Source: Fredinandcohnia humi
GTDB taxonomy: Bacteria; Bacillota; Bacilli; Bacillales; Bacillaceae_L
Direction of reading: 5' to 3'
Assembly (NCBI RefSeq): GCF_001439915.1
Contig: NZ_LMBW01000010.1
Span: forward strand, 87,453-151,452
Length of the DNA: 64,000 nucleotides
Part shown: one piece after another, positions 24,875 to 34,248 of the stretch
Layout of the letters: each line of letters opens with the position of its first letter
Numbering within the stretch: the stretch's first letter is position 1
Program-made: the position numbers and the translations under genes
Notes under the pieces: generated by a model
The model's database searches: none
The model's input: the letters and a program-made list of their open reading frames with translations, nothing else
What the model was told of the DNA's origin: nothing

Positions 24875-25345
24875 ATGGTGATTGAAATAGACGAGCAATT
24901 TAAGGAGTTTGACCGTTCGGTAACGTTAATGCGGTCATTTTATGAAGTACAGAAAAATATGATGCATTTTTTTCAAAAGACTGCAGTAGAAAATGGAATT
25001 TCTATTCCGCAATATACAATCCTTTTAACAATCTATCCAAAGAAGGAAATGACTCAGAAAAGTGTTGGCGAAAAAACATTTTTGCCTAAGAGTACCCTTA
25101 GCCAAGGGGTAGATGGCCTTGTGCAAATGGGTTTACTTGACCGTGAGCAATTAGAAAACAATCGACGGGAAATGTTATTATCACTGAATGAAAAAGGGGA
25201 ATCATTTATCAAAAAGATCCATTTTCAAGAAGGAAGTGTTCACCAAGTTCTTCGGGAGGTAGTTGATGCCTTGACAGATAAACAATATGAAGATCTTTTG
25301 CAAACACATCAGCAAATTGTAAACCACATTAAAGTACAACAATAA
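24875..25345 (+). CDS. MarR-family transcriptional regulator
   Basis: A 156-residue winged-helix protein of the MarR family. The recognition region KSVGEKTFLPKSTLSQGVDGL (around 65-85) and the wing REQLENNRREMLLSLNEKG are clear. It probably represses its own operon, which continues into two ABC exporter half-transporters, and is released by a toxic small molecule. The start is uncertain: ATG at 24875 or GTG at 24878, because the AGGA lies very close. It is separated from the first exporter gene by only nineteen bases. Confidence 0.85.
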   Translation: MVIEIDEQFKEFDRSVTLMRSFYEVQKNMMHFFQKTAVENGISIPQYTILLTIYPKKEMTQKSVGEKTFLPKSTLSQGVDGLVQMGLLDREQLENNRREMLLSLNEKGESFIKKIHFQEGSVHQVLREVVDALTDKQYEDLLQTHQQIVNHIKVQQ

Positions 25346-25364
25346 TAGAAGGAGGCGATCAAAA

Positions 25365-27089
25365 GTGCTACGGATATTAAAAAACTTATCTGTTTATAAA
25401 TGGCTAGTGATTGCAGTGCTTGGCTTTGTGTTTCTGCAATCGATGTCAGACCTTTACCTGCCTACATTAATGGCAGACATTATTGATGATGGAGTTATTG
25501 TTGGGGACATCCCTTATATCTGGAAAATTGGTGGTTTGATGCTAGTTGTCTCTGCCTTTGGTGCTTGCGCCTCAGTTCTTGCAAGCTATTATTCATCGAA
25601 GGCAGCGATGGGGCTTGGACGGGATGTCCGACGAAAGGTATTTAATCATGTTGAAAAGTTTTCCCTGCAGGAATTTGATGAATTAGGGACTGCATCACTT
25701 ATTACAAGAACAACGAATGATATCACACAGGTTCAGCAGGTTGTGATTATGATGCTCAGGATGGTTGTAAGTGCACCTATTATGTTAATTGGCGGGGTTA
25801 TTATGGCGGTGTCGAAAGATGCTAAATTATCCCTTGTCATTGTTGGTGCAACCCCGTTTTTAGTTGGCTCAATCTTACTTATTCTTTATAAAGGTGTGCC
25901 ATTATTTAAATTGGTTCAAAAAAGGCTGGATAAATTAAACCTTGTATTACGGGAAAATCTAACCGGGATTCGGGTTATTCGTGCGTTTAATCGCGAAGTT
26001 CCCGAGAAAAAAAGGCTCGAACAGGCAAACCGCGAATTAACAGATGTCTCGATTAAGGTAAACAAGGTTATGGCATTTATGATGCCGGTGATGATGTTGA
26101 TCATGAACTTAACGATTGTTGCTGTTATTTGGTTTGGCGGTGTGCGCATAGACAATGGCGGTATGCAAATCGGGGATTTAATGGCATTTATCCAATATGT
26201 GATGCAAATTATGTTTGCTCTTGTCATGGCATCGATGATGTTTATTATGGTTCCAAGGGCAGCGGTATCAGCAAAAAGGATTAATGAAGTACTCGATTTG
26301 AAACCAACCTTTCAGGATAATGGGAATAAAACAACTAATAAAGCACGTGGAACGCTTGAATTTGATCATGTAACGTTCAGTTATCCAGGGGCAGAAGAAC
26401 CTGCATTAACAGATATTAGTTTTTCAACAAATCCCGGGGAAGTTACAGCAATTATTGGAGGGACTGGGTCTGGTAAATCAACCCTAATTCATTTAATCCC
26501 GCGTTTCTATGAGGTATCAAGCGGGGCAATTCGTGTTAATGGTGTTGATATCCGTGAGGTACAACAAGCTGAAGTTCGCTTAAAGCTTGGCTTTGTTCCA
26601 CAAAGGGCTTTGCTCTTTACCGGAACAATTGCCGAGAATATTCGTTATGGGAAAGAAGATGCAAGCCTTGACGAAATTAAGCATGCCTCCCAAATTGCTC
26701 AAGCGGATGATTTCATTTCAGAAATGACTGATGGATACGATTCCTTGATTGAACAAGGGGGCTCAAATTTATCTGGTGGACAAAAGCAGCGACTTTCAAT
26801 TGCACGTGCCCTTGTTAGGAAACCTGATATTTATATTTTTGATGATAGCTTTTCTGCCCTCGATTATCGGACCGATGCATTATTACGAAAAGCACTTAAA
26901 GATGAAATAAGGGATGCAACCGTAATAATTGTTGCCCAACGGGTTAGTACGGTAGTTGATGCAGATCAAATTATTGTCCTCAATCAAGGCAAGGTTGCAG
27001 GAATTGGGACACATGATGAGCTGCTTGAGACAAACGCCGTTTATCGGGAAATTGTTGAATCACAGCTTGGCGGGGAGGAAACGGCATGA
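25365..27089 (+). CDS. heterodimeric ABC exporter, half with degenerate ATPase site
   Basis: A 574-residue half-transporter: six transmembrane helices (about 15-310) fused to an ATPase domain. Walker A is GGTGSGKST, the signature LSGGQKQR, and Walker B IYIFDDSFSALD. The catalytic glutamate after Walker B is an aspartate, as in the inactive site of heterodimeric multidrug exporters (YheI/YheH, YfiB/YfiC, LmrCD). The start is a GTG after GGAGG, and the end overlaps the next gene by four bases. It probably exports a drug or lipid-like compound together with the next product. Confidence 0.87.
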   Translation: MLRILKNLSVYKWLVIAVLGFVFLQSMSDLYLPTLMADIIDDGVIVGDIPYIWKIGGLMLVVSAFGACASVLASYYSSKAAMGLGRDVRRKVFNHVEKFSLQEFDELGTASLITRTTNDITQVQQVVIMMLRMVVSAPIMLIGGVIMAVSKDAKLSLVIVGATPFLVGSILLILYKGVPLFKLVQKRLDKLNLVLRENLTGIRVIRAFNREVPEKKRLEQANRELTDVSIKVNKVMAFMMPVMMLIMNLTIVAVIWFGGVRIDNGGMQIGDLMAFIQYVMQIMFALVMASMMFIMVPRAAVSAKRINEVLDLKPTFQDNGNKTTNKARGTLEFDHVTFSYPGAEEPALTDISFSTNPGEVTAIIGGTGSGKSTLIHLIPRFYEVSSGAIRVNGVDIREVQQAEVRLKLGFVPQRALLFTGTIAENIRYGKEDASLDEIKHASQIAQADDFISEMTDGYDSLIEQGGSNLSGGQKQRLSIARALVRKPDIYIFDDSFSALDYRTDALLRKALKDEIRDATVIIVAQRVSTVVDADQIIVLNQGKVAGIGTHDELLETNAVYREIVESQLGGEETA

Positions 27090-28945
27090 GTAAAAATAAA
27101 AACCATCATCAAGGCGGGCAAGTGGGAATGGGACCGGGACCGGGCGGCATGATGATGATGGGCCAGAAGCCAAAAGATTTCAAAGGCACATTTAAACGTC
27201 TGTTATCTTATTTAAAACCACGCCGCAATAAGCTAATTGCAGTTTTCCTAGCAGCCATTATGAGTACAGTCTTTTCAATTATCGGGCCTAAAATCATGGG
27301 AAATACGATTACAGAAGTTTTTGAAGGTGCTTACGGTAAGATTCAGGGGATACCTGGTGCAGCAATTGATTTTGGGAAAATAGGAAATATGCTTCTCCTA
27401 TTGGGTGGACTATATATCTTCAGCAGTCTTTTTACCTTTATCCAACAATACATGATGTCTAGTGTTGCTCAAAAAACGGTATACGACCTTAGGGAGGATG
27501 TAAATCAAAAGCTTGAGAAGCTTCCGCTAAAATATTTCGATGGCAGGCCGAATGGCGAAACGCTTAGCCGGGTAACAAATGACATTGATACAATTGGAAG
27601 TACTTTGCAGCAAAGTTTGACACAGTTTATCACTTCCGTTGTTACAATTGTCGGGATCATTATTATGATGCTTTATATTAGTCCGAGTTTGACCCTCATT
27701 ACGATTATAAGCCTGCCATTATCGATTTTCGTTATTCAGCCAATCTTAAAACGATCACAGCGGTATTTTGCAAAACAACAGCATACGCTTGGCGAGTTAA
27801 ATGGACATATTGAGGAAATGTATACTGGACATCAAGTGGTGAAAGCGTTTGGTCATGAGAAAAAGGCAATGGATAAGTTTGATTCCGTGAATGAAGAACT
27901 TTATGATGCAGGGCAAAAAGCGCAGTTCATTTCAGGGATTATTATGCCAATGATGTTTTTTATCGGGAACTTGACCTATGTGTTAATTAGTGTAGTTGGT
28001 GGGATTCTGGTGATTAATCGCTCAATCTCGATTGGTGATATTCAGGCTTTTATCACCTATTCAAAACAATTTACCCAGCCAATCACTCAAACAGCTAACA
28101 TCGCAAATATCGTTCAGTCAACGATTGCAGCGGCAGAGCGTGTATTTGAACTTCTAGATGAAGCGGAAGAAGAGCAGGAAAAAACTGCAGTAAAATTAAC
28201 ACGGGCAAAAGGTGCGGTAACATTCGAAAATGTTGATTTTGGTTATACGAATGAATTGCTGATTGAAGATATGAATATTAATGTGGAACCTGGTCAAACA
28301 GTTGCAATTGTTGGGCCAACCGGTGCAGGAAAAACAACATTAATAAATTTATTAATGCGTTTCTATGAGTTAAATGGCGGGAAAATTACGATTGACGGAC
28401 TTGATACACGGGAAATGTCGCGGAATGATTTACGAAAAACATTCGGTATGGTGCTTCAGGATACCTGGCTCTTTAATGGGACAATTAGAGATAATATTGC
28501 CTATGGAAAAGACGGGGCAACAGATGAAGAAGTTGTGAAGGCGGCTTATACCGCCCATGCCGATCACTTTATTCGGACACTTCCAGATGGCTATGACACG
28601 ATTTTGAATGAAGAAGCATCGAATATTTCACAAGGACAAAAGCAACTTCTAACCATTGCCCGCGCGATACTTGCCGATCCGCCAATCATGATTCTTGATG
28701 AAGCAACATCAAGTGTTGATACAAGGACTGAAAGTTATATCCAAAAAGCAATGAACAGATTAATGGAGGGGCGGACAAACTTTGTTATTGCCCACCGTTT
28801 ATCCACCATTAAGGATGCTAATGTAATTCTAGTGATGAACCACGGAAAAGTAATTGAACAGGGAACTCATGCTGAGTTGTTAGAGAAAAATGGCTTTTAC
28901 GCGGATCTATACAATAGTCAATTCACTGAAAAGACAGCGGGATAG
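27086..28945 (+). CDS. heterodimeric ABC exporter, half with canonical Walker B
   Basis: A 619-residue partner half-transporter. A glycine/methionine/proline-rich N-terminal tail (residues 9-30) precedes six helices (about 45-340) and the ATPase domain. Walker A is GPTGAGKTT and Walker B is IMILDEATSSVD with the catalytic glutamate, while the signature reads ISQGQKQL. With the previous subunit this gives one hydrolysing and one degenerate site. The four-base ATGA overlap points to strict co-expression. Regulation by the upstream MarR protein is likely; the substrate is unknown. Confidence 0.87.
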   Translation: MSKNKNHHQGGQVGMGPGPGGMMMMGQKPKDFKGTFKRLLSYLKPRRNKLIAVFLAAIMSTVFSIIGPKIMGNTITEVFEGAYGKIQGIPGAAIDFGKIGNMLLLLGGLYIFSSLFTFIQQYMMSSVAQKTVYDLREDVNQKLEKLPLKYFDGRPNGETLSRVTNDIDTIGSTLQQSLTQFITSVVTIVGIIIMMLYISPSLTLITIISLPLSIFVIQPILKRSQRYFAKQQHTLGELNGHIEEMYTGHQVVKAFGHEKKAMDKFDSVNEELYDAGQKAQFISGIIMPMMFFIGNLTYVLISVVGGILVINRSISIGDIQAFITYSKQFTQPITQTANIANIVQSTIAAAERVFELLDEAEEEQEKTAVKLTRAKGAVTFENVDFGYTNELLIEDMNINVEPGQTVAIVGPTGAGKTTLINLLMRFYELNGGKITIDGLDTREMSRNDLRKTFGMVLQDTWLFNGTIRDNIAYGKDGATDEEVVKAAYTAHADHFIRTLPDGYDTILNEEASNISQGQKQLLTIARAILADPPIMILDEATSSVDTRTESYIQKAMNRLMEGRTNFVIAHRLSTIKDANVILVMNHGKVIEQGTHAELLEKNGFYADLYNSQFTEKTAG

Positions 28946-28992
28946 AAATCAAGGCTCGTATCCTTGGATATCGCTTATCATCTTAGCTAAAA

Positions 28993-29030
28993 ATGGCCCT
29001 TCCCACTCCCGGGAGTGGGCTATTTTATTT
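28993..29030 (+). terminator. terminator after the ABC exporter operon
   Basis: A GC-rich palindrome (CCCACTCCC and GGGAGTGGG, 29003-29020) inside a longer GGCCC...GGGCT stem, followed by ATTTTATTTT. Confidence 0.75.
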
Positions 29031-29069
29031 TCATAGTAGAACCCTAGTTAGTAAATACTACTAGCGGTG

Positions 29070-30005
29070 ATGAAAATGGCTTGTCAATCAAGTGATGAAT
29101 TAAAAGAATTGGTACTAAAGGCGCGGCCAATAGCGAAACAAGGACGTGTAGCAGCTTATATTCCTGCGCTCGGAAAGGCAAACCAGAGCGATCTGTCCAT
29201 AGCGATTAACTATCCGGATGGTCGCTGCTATTCTGCTGGGGACATTGAGAAAAATATCTCCCTACAAAGTATTTCCAAGGTGATAACACTTGCTCTTGTT
29301 TTAATGGATAGAAGTAAAGAATTTGTCTTTGCGCGAGTCGGAATGGAGCCTACAGGCGACCCGTTTAACTCGATTGCAAAGCTAGAAACGAATGTCCCAT
29401 CTAAGCCGTTGAATCCGATGATCAATGCCGGGGCACTTGCAGTAACTCATATGATTAAAGGGAATTCAGTAGAGGAACGGTTTCAAAGATTGCTAACATT
29501 TATTCGAGAATTGGCTGGCAATAATACGATTCGATATAATGAAGAAATAGCGCGTTCCGAATTTGAAACGGCCCATCTAAATCGGGCGTTATGTTATTTT
29601 TTAAAGCAGCATCATATCATCGATGGAGATGTTGAACAGCTAATTAACCTTTATACAAAGCAATGCGCGATAGAAATGAATTGCCTTGATTTATCAAGGA
29701 TTGGACTCGTTTTTGCACTAGACGGAATGGATCCGCAAACGGGAAAACAAGTGATGCCAGTGAATATTGCCCGGATTTGTAAAACCTTTATGGTGACCTG
29801 CGGTATGTACAATGCCTCTGGGGAGTTTGCGATAAAAATAGGCATACCAGCAAAGAGTGGTGTATCCGGAGGGATTCTGGGGGCAGTACCTGGTAAATTT
29901 GGAATCGGTATTTTTGGTCCAGCCCTAGATGATAAAGGAAATAGTATTGCAGGAATAAGACTTCTTGAACTCTTGTCAAAAAATTATAACCTAAGTATGT
30001 TTTAG
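29070..30005 (+). CDS. glsA: glutaminase A
   Basis: A 311-residue serine-dependent glutaminase that hydrolyses glutamine to glutamate and ammonia. The catalytic SxxK pair is S67 and K70 in LQSISKV. NAGAL (about 113) and [10 protein letters not shown] near 270 are further family blocks. Length and layout match the single-domain bacterial enzymes. Starts at 29067 (GTG), 29070 (ATG) and 29076 (ATG) are possible, and the ribosome site is weak. It stands alone after a terminator. It may feed nitrogen metabolism or acid resistance. Confidence 0.88.
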   Translation: MKMACQSSDELKELVLKARPIAKQGRVAAYIPALGKANQSDLSIAINYPDGRCYSAGDIEKNISLQSISKVITLALVLMDRSKEFVFARVGMEPTGDPFNSIAKLETNVPSKPLNPMINAGALAVTHMIKGNSVEERFQRLLTFIRELAGNNTIRYNEEIARSEFETAHLNRALCYFLKQHHIIDGDVEQLINLYTKQCAIEMNCLDLSRIGLVFALDGMDPQTGKQVMPVNIARICKTFMVTCGMYNASGEFAIKIGIPAKSGVSGGILGAVPGKFGIGIFGPALDDKGNSIAGIRLLELLSKNYNLSMF

Positions 30006-30115
30006 GAACGCAATTTCATTGCAATCCAAAGACCCATGATATAATATATCTTATGCCTACATAAAACAGTGGAAAAAAATACTAAAACGAAAGCGTCTAA
30101 TGAGGGGGAATATTA

Positions 30116-31618
30116 ATGGATTTTTCCGACAAACATATCCGCCCTAATTACGGTATTCTTACCGTCTTAATGGTCGGAGCCTTTATATCATTTTTAAATA
30201 ATACATTACTAAATATTGCGTTGCCTACCATTATGACCGAACTAAAGGTTGATGAAACGACAGTACAATGGTTAACGACTGGATTCATGCTAGTCAATGG
30301 AATCTTGATTCCGACGACAGCGTTTTTAATAGAAAAATATACGGTTCGCCGCTTATTTTTAGTCGCCATGGGATTATTTACAATTGGTACGATTCTAGCG
30401 GGTACGGCTCATGTCTTTCCCGTACTGCTTGCAGGGCGGATGATTCAAGCATCTGGATCGGCGATTATGATGCCTCTATTGATGAACGTTATGCTGGTGA
30501 GTTTCCCGGTTGAAAAAAGGGGGGCTGCGATGGGGGTTTTCGGATTAATTCTCATGTTTGCACCAGCGATCGGACCAACCCTTTCAGGCTGGATTATTGA
30601 ACGGTATGATTGGAGAATGCTATTTCACTTCATCACTCCAATTGCAGTGATTGTGTTTATACTAGGATTTGTCATGCTGAAGGATAAGAAGGAAAAAGTA
30701 TTCCTAAAACTTGACTTTTTCTCATTGATTTTATCTAGTATTGGGTTTGGTGGTTTATTGTATGGGTTTAGTTCAGCCGGCAGCATGGGCTGGGGAAGTC
30801 CATTGGTCTACGGAACGATTATTATCGGAATTATCTCGTTAACTTGGTTTATTTTGCGTCAGTCAAAGCTCGACATCCCCATGCTTAATTTTGGGGTCTA
30901 TCGCTATCCCATGTTTACCTTAGCATCAGTGATCACGATGGCTGTCAACATGGCGATGTTTTCAGGGTTTTTACTTTTACCCATTTACGCTCAAATGGTT
31001 CTAGGCATATCACCAATGGAAACAGGACTTATGCTTTTACCTGGGGCTATTTTAAATGCGATTATGTCGCCAATCAATGGTCGGTTATTTGATAAGTTTG
31101 GCGGACGTATTTTGGCGACGCTCGGATTGTCCATCACAACCGTGACAACCTTTCTTTTCAGCCAACTAACATTTGAAACTACCTATATGCATCTTATGGT
31201 TTTGCATGCGGTGAGAATGTTTGGGATGTCTATGGTTTTTATGCCAGTTTCAACAAATGGATTAAACCAGCTGCCAAGAAATCTTTATCCACATGGTACA
31301 GCTGTAAACAATACGTTGAATCAGGTTTCCGCAGCAATCGGAACCGGGTTATTAATTACGCTGATGTCATTAAAAAAAGAGGCAACAACAGCAAATTTAC
31401 TAAAGAGTATTCAGGGGCAGCCTACTGAGGCGCAGGAGCTACAAATTGGATTACAAGCCATGCTTGATGGAATTAATTTTACATTTTTCGTTTCAACCTT
31501 CTTAATTTTCATTGCTCTCATTCTTGCATTCTTTATGAAACGTGCAAAACAGGAAGAGGATATTACCGGAAAGCGAAATTCAAAACAAAGTGTTAAGCCC
31601 ACATTAGCTAAAGGTTAA
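30116..31618 (+). CDS. DHA2-family MFS drug exporter
   Basis: A 500-residue major facilitator protein with about fourteen helices, of the DHA2 (EmrB/QacA/LmrB) drug:proton antiporter group. The motif-A-like loop (IEKYTVRRLFL, about 69-79) and motif C in helix 5 (GLILMFAPAIGPTLSGW) are visible; motif C marks antiporters. The ATG lies behind AGGGGG. It seems monocistronic and converges on natK across a shared terminator. The substrate is unknown. Confidence 0.87.
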   Translation: MDFSDKHIRPNYGILTVLMVGAFISFLNNTLLNIALPTIMTELKVDETTVQWLTTGFMLVNGILIPTTAFLIEKYTVRRLFLVAMGLFTIGTILAGTAHVFPVLLAGRMIQASGSAIMMPLLMNVMLVSFPVEKRGAAMGVFGLILMFAPAIGPTLSGWIIERYDWRMLFHFITPIAVIVFILGFVMLKDKKEKVFLKLDFFSLILSSIGFGGLLYGFSSAGSMGWGSPLVYGTIIIGIISLTWFILRQSKLDIPMLNFGVYRYPMFTLASVITMAVNMAMFSGFLLLPIYAQMVLGISPMETGLMLLPGAILNAIMSPINGRLFDKFGGRILATLGLSITTVTTFLFSQLTFETTYMHLMVLHAVRMFGMSMVFMPVSTNGLNQLPRNLYPHGTAVNNTLNQVSAAIGTGLLITLMSLKKEATTANLLKSIQGQPTEAQELQIGLQAMLDGINFTFFVSTFLIFIALILAFFMKRAKQEEDITGKRNSKQSVKPTLAKG

Positions 31619-31660
31619 AAAAAGGAGAAATGGTCCACTTGGATTGATTTCTCCTTTTTT
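31619..31660. terminator. bidirectional terminator between the MFS gene and natK
   Basis: AAAGGAGAAAT and ATTTCTCCTTT form a stem with an A run on one side and a T run on the other, between convergent genes. Confidence 0.8.
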
Positions 31661-32414
31661 ATGCTTTAATTGAAGGTATTTTAATTTTTATCACAAATTC
31701 CTCGTCTTTATGAACAAAGTCAAGAAAACCATTTGACTCATTGACTACATCTTGAATAAGCTTTGTACCAAGCCCCTCATGGCCCTCGCCTTTTGTTGTT
31801 TTTCCGAAGTTCACGAATAATTGATCGAGGACCTGCGCTGGAATCGGAAGGGAACTGTTTTTTGATTGTAAAATGTACAAACCACTTCGTTTATAAAATT
31901 GCAGGGATAGAAAGGCTTGTTTATTATACTTTTTTTGCCAATCCTCACAAGCATCGATGCTATTTGATAAAAGATTTCCGATGAGTGTAATGATTTGCTG
32001 GTCAGACAACGGCAGGGTAGAAAGTGGCACATCAAAATCATACACAACCTCAATATCAAGTGCTCTAGCTTTACGATACATTTGATGGAGAATGCCTGCC
32101 ACCACACCGCGTTCACCTTTAATGGAAAGGTTTGTCTCCTTATAGCTTTCAACCAATTCATCTAAATATAGTTTGGCTTCCCCGTTTTTGTTCGTTTCAA
32201 GCATAAAATGAATTGCTGATACATGCTTTAAAAAGTCATGACGTTCACTCCGAACGATGCGGAAGGTTTCGTTAAATTGAGCACGCTGCTCGTCAAAATG
32301 TTTCGCCTCTTCCAATAAGGTTTTCATTTTTTTTGAAAGAAAATATCGAGAAAAAAATAAAAAAAGGCATAAAACCCCTAACAACGTAATGGTTCCCCAA
32401 TATAGCATTGTCAA
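31659..32414 (-). CDS. natK: sensor histidine kinase, NatK-like
   Basis: A 251-residue GHKL kinase with one N-terminal membrane helix (about 5-25). A short helical segment leads to the phospho-acceptor histidine H59 in ERHDFLKH, followed by the ATP-binding domain with LIGNLLSNSIDAC and GLGTKL. It is downstream of, and cotranscribed with, a LytTR response regulator. The pair lies divergent from a NatA/NatB-type sodium exporter, the same arrangement as natKR-natAB in B. subtilis. It is shorter than kinases with several membrane segments. The signal is probably sodium or membrane stress, by analogy. Confidence 0.8.
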   Translation of the reverse strand: MTMLYWGTITLLGVLCLFLFFSRYFLSKKMKTLLEEAKHFDEQRAQFNETFRIVRSERHDFLKHVSAIHFMLETNKNGEAKLYLDELVESYKETNLSIKGERGVVAGILHQMYRKARALDIEVVYDFDVPLSTLPLSDQQIITLIGNLLSNSIDACEDWQKKYNKQAFLSLQFYKRSGLYILQSKNSSLPIPAQVLDQLFVNFGKTTKGEGHEGLGTKLIQDVVNESNGFLDFVHKDEEFVIKIKIPSIKA

Positions 32415-32426
32415 CAGTAACCCACC

Positions 32427-33125
32427 CTAAAAATAATTTTGTTGTAAAAAGTCTACTTTTTCTTTTGTAATCATGGCTTGTTCTTCAATGCCTTCGAAAG
32501 TGACAATATACGAATTTTTCGCGTAAAGCGAAAAGTTTTTTACATAGTGAATATTAATGATAAACGACCGATGTGAACGAATAAAGTCTCGTTCACGTAA
32601 TTCACCCTCTAGTTCACCAAGAGTTTGGTAGGTTTTAATCGGTCCTGTTTTTGTATAAATGGTCGTCGACCGACCTGAACGTTCGATAAAAATGATGTCC
32701 TTTTTCTGAAGAATATGTATTTCGTTTTTTTGCTTTAAGTAAAGTCTTCCGTGAATTTCGGCTGACTTTGTTTTTTCAAGTAATCGCTCAATTGATTTCA
32801 CTAATCGTTCCTTTGGATAGGGCTTCATAATATAGTCATGAACATTTAGCTCAAAGGCATGGACGGCATAACCGCTATTTCCTGTTACAAAAATCACGGA
32901 AATATTGAGCGCGTGCGTGTGAATAATATCAGCAAGCTCATAGCCTGATAGATGCGGCATCTCAATGTCAGCAATCAACAAATTGATTTCTTCTTTTTTT
33001 ATTTGTTCATAGGCTTCTTCGGCAGATAAGGTGGAGAAGACAATTTCAACTTCTGGCATGCTTCCTACGACTGCTTTTAACTTATCCAAATCAATCAACC
33101 GGTCATCTACAAGACCAACCTTCAT
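32427..33125 (-). CDS. natR: LytTR response regulator, NatR-like
   Basis: A 232-residue response regulator. The receiver domain has the acidic pocket and phospho-acceptor D53 (LLIADIEMP), with a lysine in MKPYPKE. The LytTR DNA-binding domain occupies about 130-230 (RSHRSFIIN, SLYAKNSYIV). It presumably activates natAB by binding the paired direct repeats upstream of natA. The ATG at 33125 lies close to a repeat-rich intergenic region. The name rests on domain type and gene order. Confidence 0.82.
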   Translation of the reverse strand: MKVGLVDDRLIDLDKLKAVVGSMPEVEIVFSTLSAEEAYEQIKKEEINLLIADIEMPHLSGYELADIIHTHALNISVIFVTGNSGYAVHAFELNVHDYIMKPYPKERLVKSIERLLEKTKSAEIHGRLYLKQKNEIHILQKKDIIFIERSGRSTTIYTKTGPIKTYQTLGELEGELRERDFIRSHRSFIINIHYVKNFSLYAKNSYIVTFEGIEEQAMITKEKVDFLQQNYF

Positions 33126-33141
33126 ATGATAATCGACCTCT

Positions 33142-33337
33142 CAATCAAATGCGCCTTGGCGTATTTGCGCCCAGATTTTTAGGCCCACACGATGTGGGTC
33201 ACAAAGACGTTGCCACAGGAAGTGGCGTTTTTAGTCTTTGATCTTACTGCGCGAAAAGTTTCCTTTTAAAATCTGTGGCATCCGCCGGAGGCTTTAACTA
33301 TCTTCATCAGGGGTCTAAACCCCTGATGAAGATAGTT
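33142..33337. repeat. hairpin-rich intergenic element between natR and natA
   Basis: Several perfect stems follow each other: GCGCCTTGGCGTATTTGCGC, CCCACA/TGTGGG, GCCAC-AGGA-GTGGC, and a long hairpin at 33296-33337 with nineteen-base arms and a CTAA loop. The GCCACAGGAAGTGGC block resembles one in the repeat at 35.4 kb (opposite strand), so this looks like a composite of dispersed repeat modules. No gene is seen here. Confidence 0.6.
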
Positions 33338-33399
33338 ATTGGTAATTTCCAAATATAGTATCCTTATATTCTAACACCTTTATAGGGAAATTTGACCTT

Positions 33400-33429
33400 T
33401 TCGCGACAAAAAAAGGAACATTCGCGACA
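33400..33429 (+). promoter_or_regulatory. paired direct repeats, candidate NatR (LytTR) binding site
   Basis: TTCGCGACA occurs at 33400-33408 and again at 33421-33429, a 21-bp period (two helical turns), which is the usual arrangement for LytTR regulators. A -10-like TATGAT lies at 33459-33464 without a good -35 box, as expected for an activator-dependent natA promoter. Confidence 0.7.
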
Positions 33430-33495
33430 TATCTAGAGATTTTCAGGATGGGTATGGCTATGATATAGACATAAGAACAAGACGAGGTGGAAAAA

Positions 33496-34248
33496 ATGAT
33501 TGAAATTAATGAAGTGACAAAAAGATTCAAAGATAAAAAGACTTCCATAACTGCATTAAAGCATGTGAAATTTACAGTTGAAAAAGGGCAAGTAGTTGGA
33601 TTACTAGGGGAAAATGGAGCGGGAAAAACCACTCTCCTACGAACGATTGCAACTCTATTAACTCCAACGGATGGCAATGTTAAGGTGGCTGGATTTGATA
33701 CACAAAAAAATCCAGAAGAAGTGAAGAAGAGAATTGGGGTTTTATTCGGCGGCGAAACCGGTTTATATGATCGCCTAACTGCCCGTGAGAATCTAGAGTA
33801 TTTTGCAGCCCTTTACGGGTTAAGCAACCATGAAACTAAAGTTAGGATTGACGAGTTAGCGCGAATGTTTGGAATGAGAGATTACCTGAATCGAAAGGTC
33901 GGCGGGTTCTCTAAAGGGATGAGACAGAAGGTAGCGATTGCTCGGACATTGATTCATAATCCAGAAATAATTCTATTTGACGAACCAACGACAGGCTTAG
34001 ATATTACATCTTCAAATGTGTTCAGACAGCTTGTTCACCAACTGAAACGTGAAGGCAAGACGATTATTTTCTCAAGCCATATCATGGAGGAGGTTTCCAT
34101 GCTCTGTGATTCCGTTGCGATGATGCATAAAGGAGAGCTTGTCTACCACGGTGGATTAGAGGAGCTTTATAAATCAGAAGGAAGCCAGGATTTGAACTAT
34201 ATTTTCATGAGTAAACTTGTAAGGGGGAACGAAACTTATGCTTCGTAA
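33496..34248 (+). CDS. natA: ABC transporter ATPase, NatA-like
   Basis: A 250-residue ATPase that would energise sodium (or related cation/peptide) export with NatB. Walker A is GENGAGKTT (about 37-45), the signature is GGFSKGMRQK, Walker B IILFDEPTTGLD, and the switch histidine is in FSSHIMEE. I chose the ATG at 33496, six bases after GAGGTGG, over the in-frame GTG at 33487. It overlaps natB by eleven bases. Control by NatKR is suggested by the direct repeats upstream. Confidence 0.85.
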   Translation: MIEINEVTKRFKDKKTSITALKHVKFTVEKGQVVGLLGENGAGKTTLLRTIATLLTPTDGNVKVAGFDTQKNPEEVKKRIGVLFGGETGLYDRLTARENLEYFAALYGLSNHETKVRIDELARMFGMRDYLNRKVGGFSKGMRQKVAIARTLIHNPEIILFDEPTTGLDITSSNVFRQLVHQLKREGKTIIFSSHIMEEVSMLCDSVAMMHKGELVYHGGLEELYKSEGSQDLNYIFMSKLVRGNETYAS

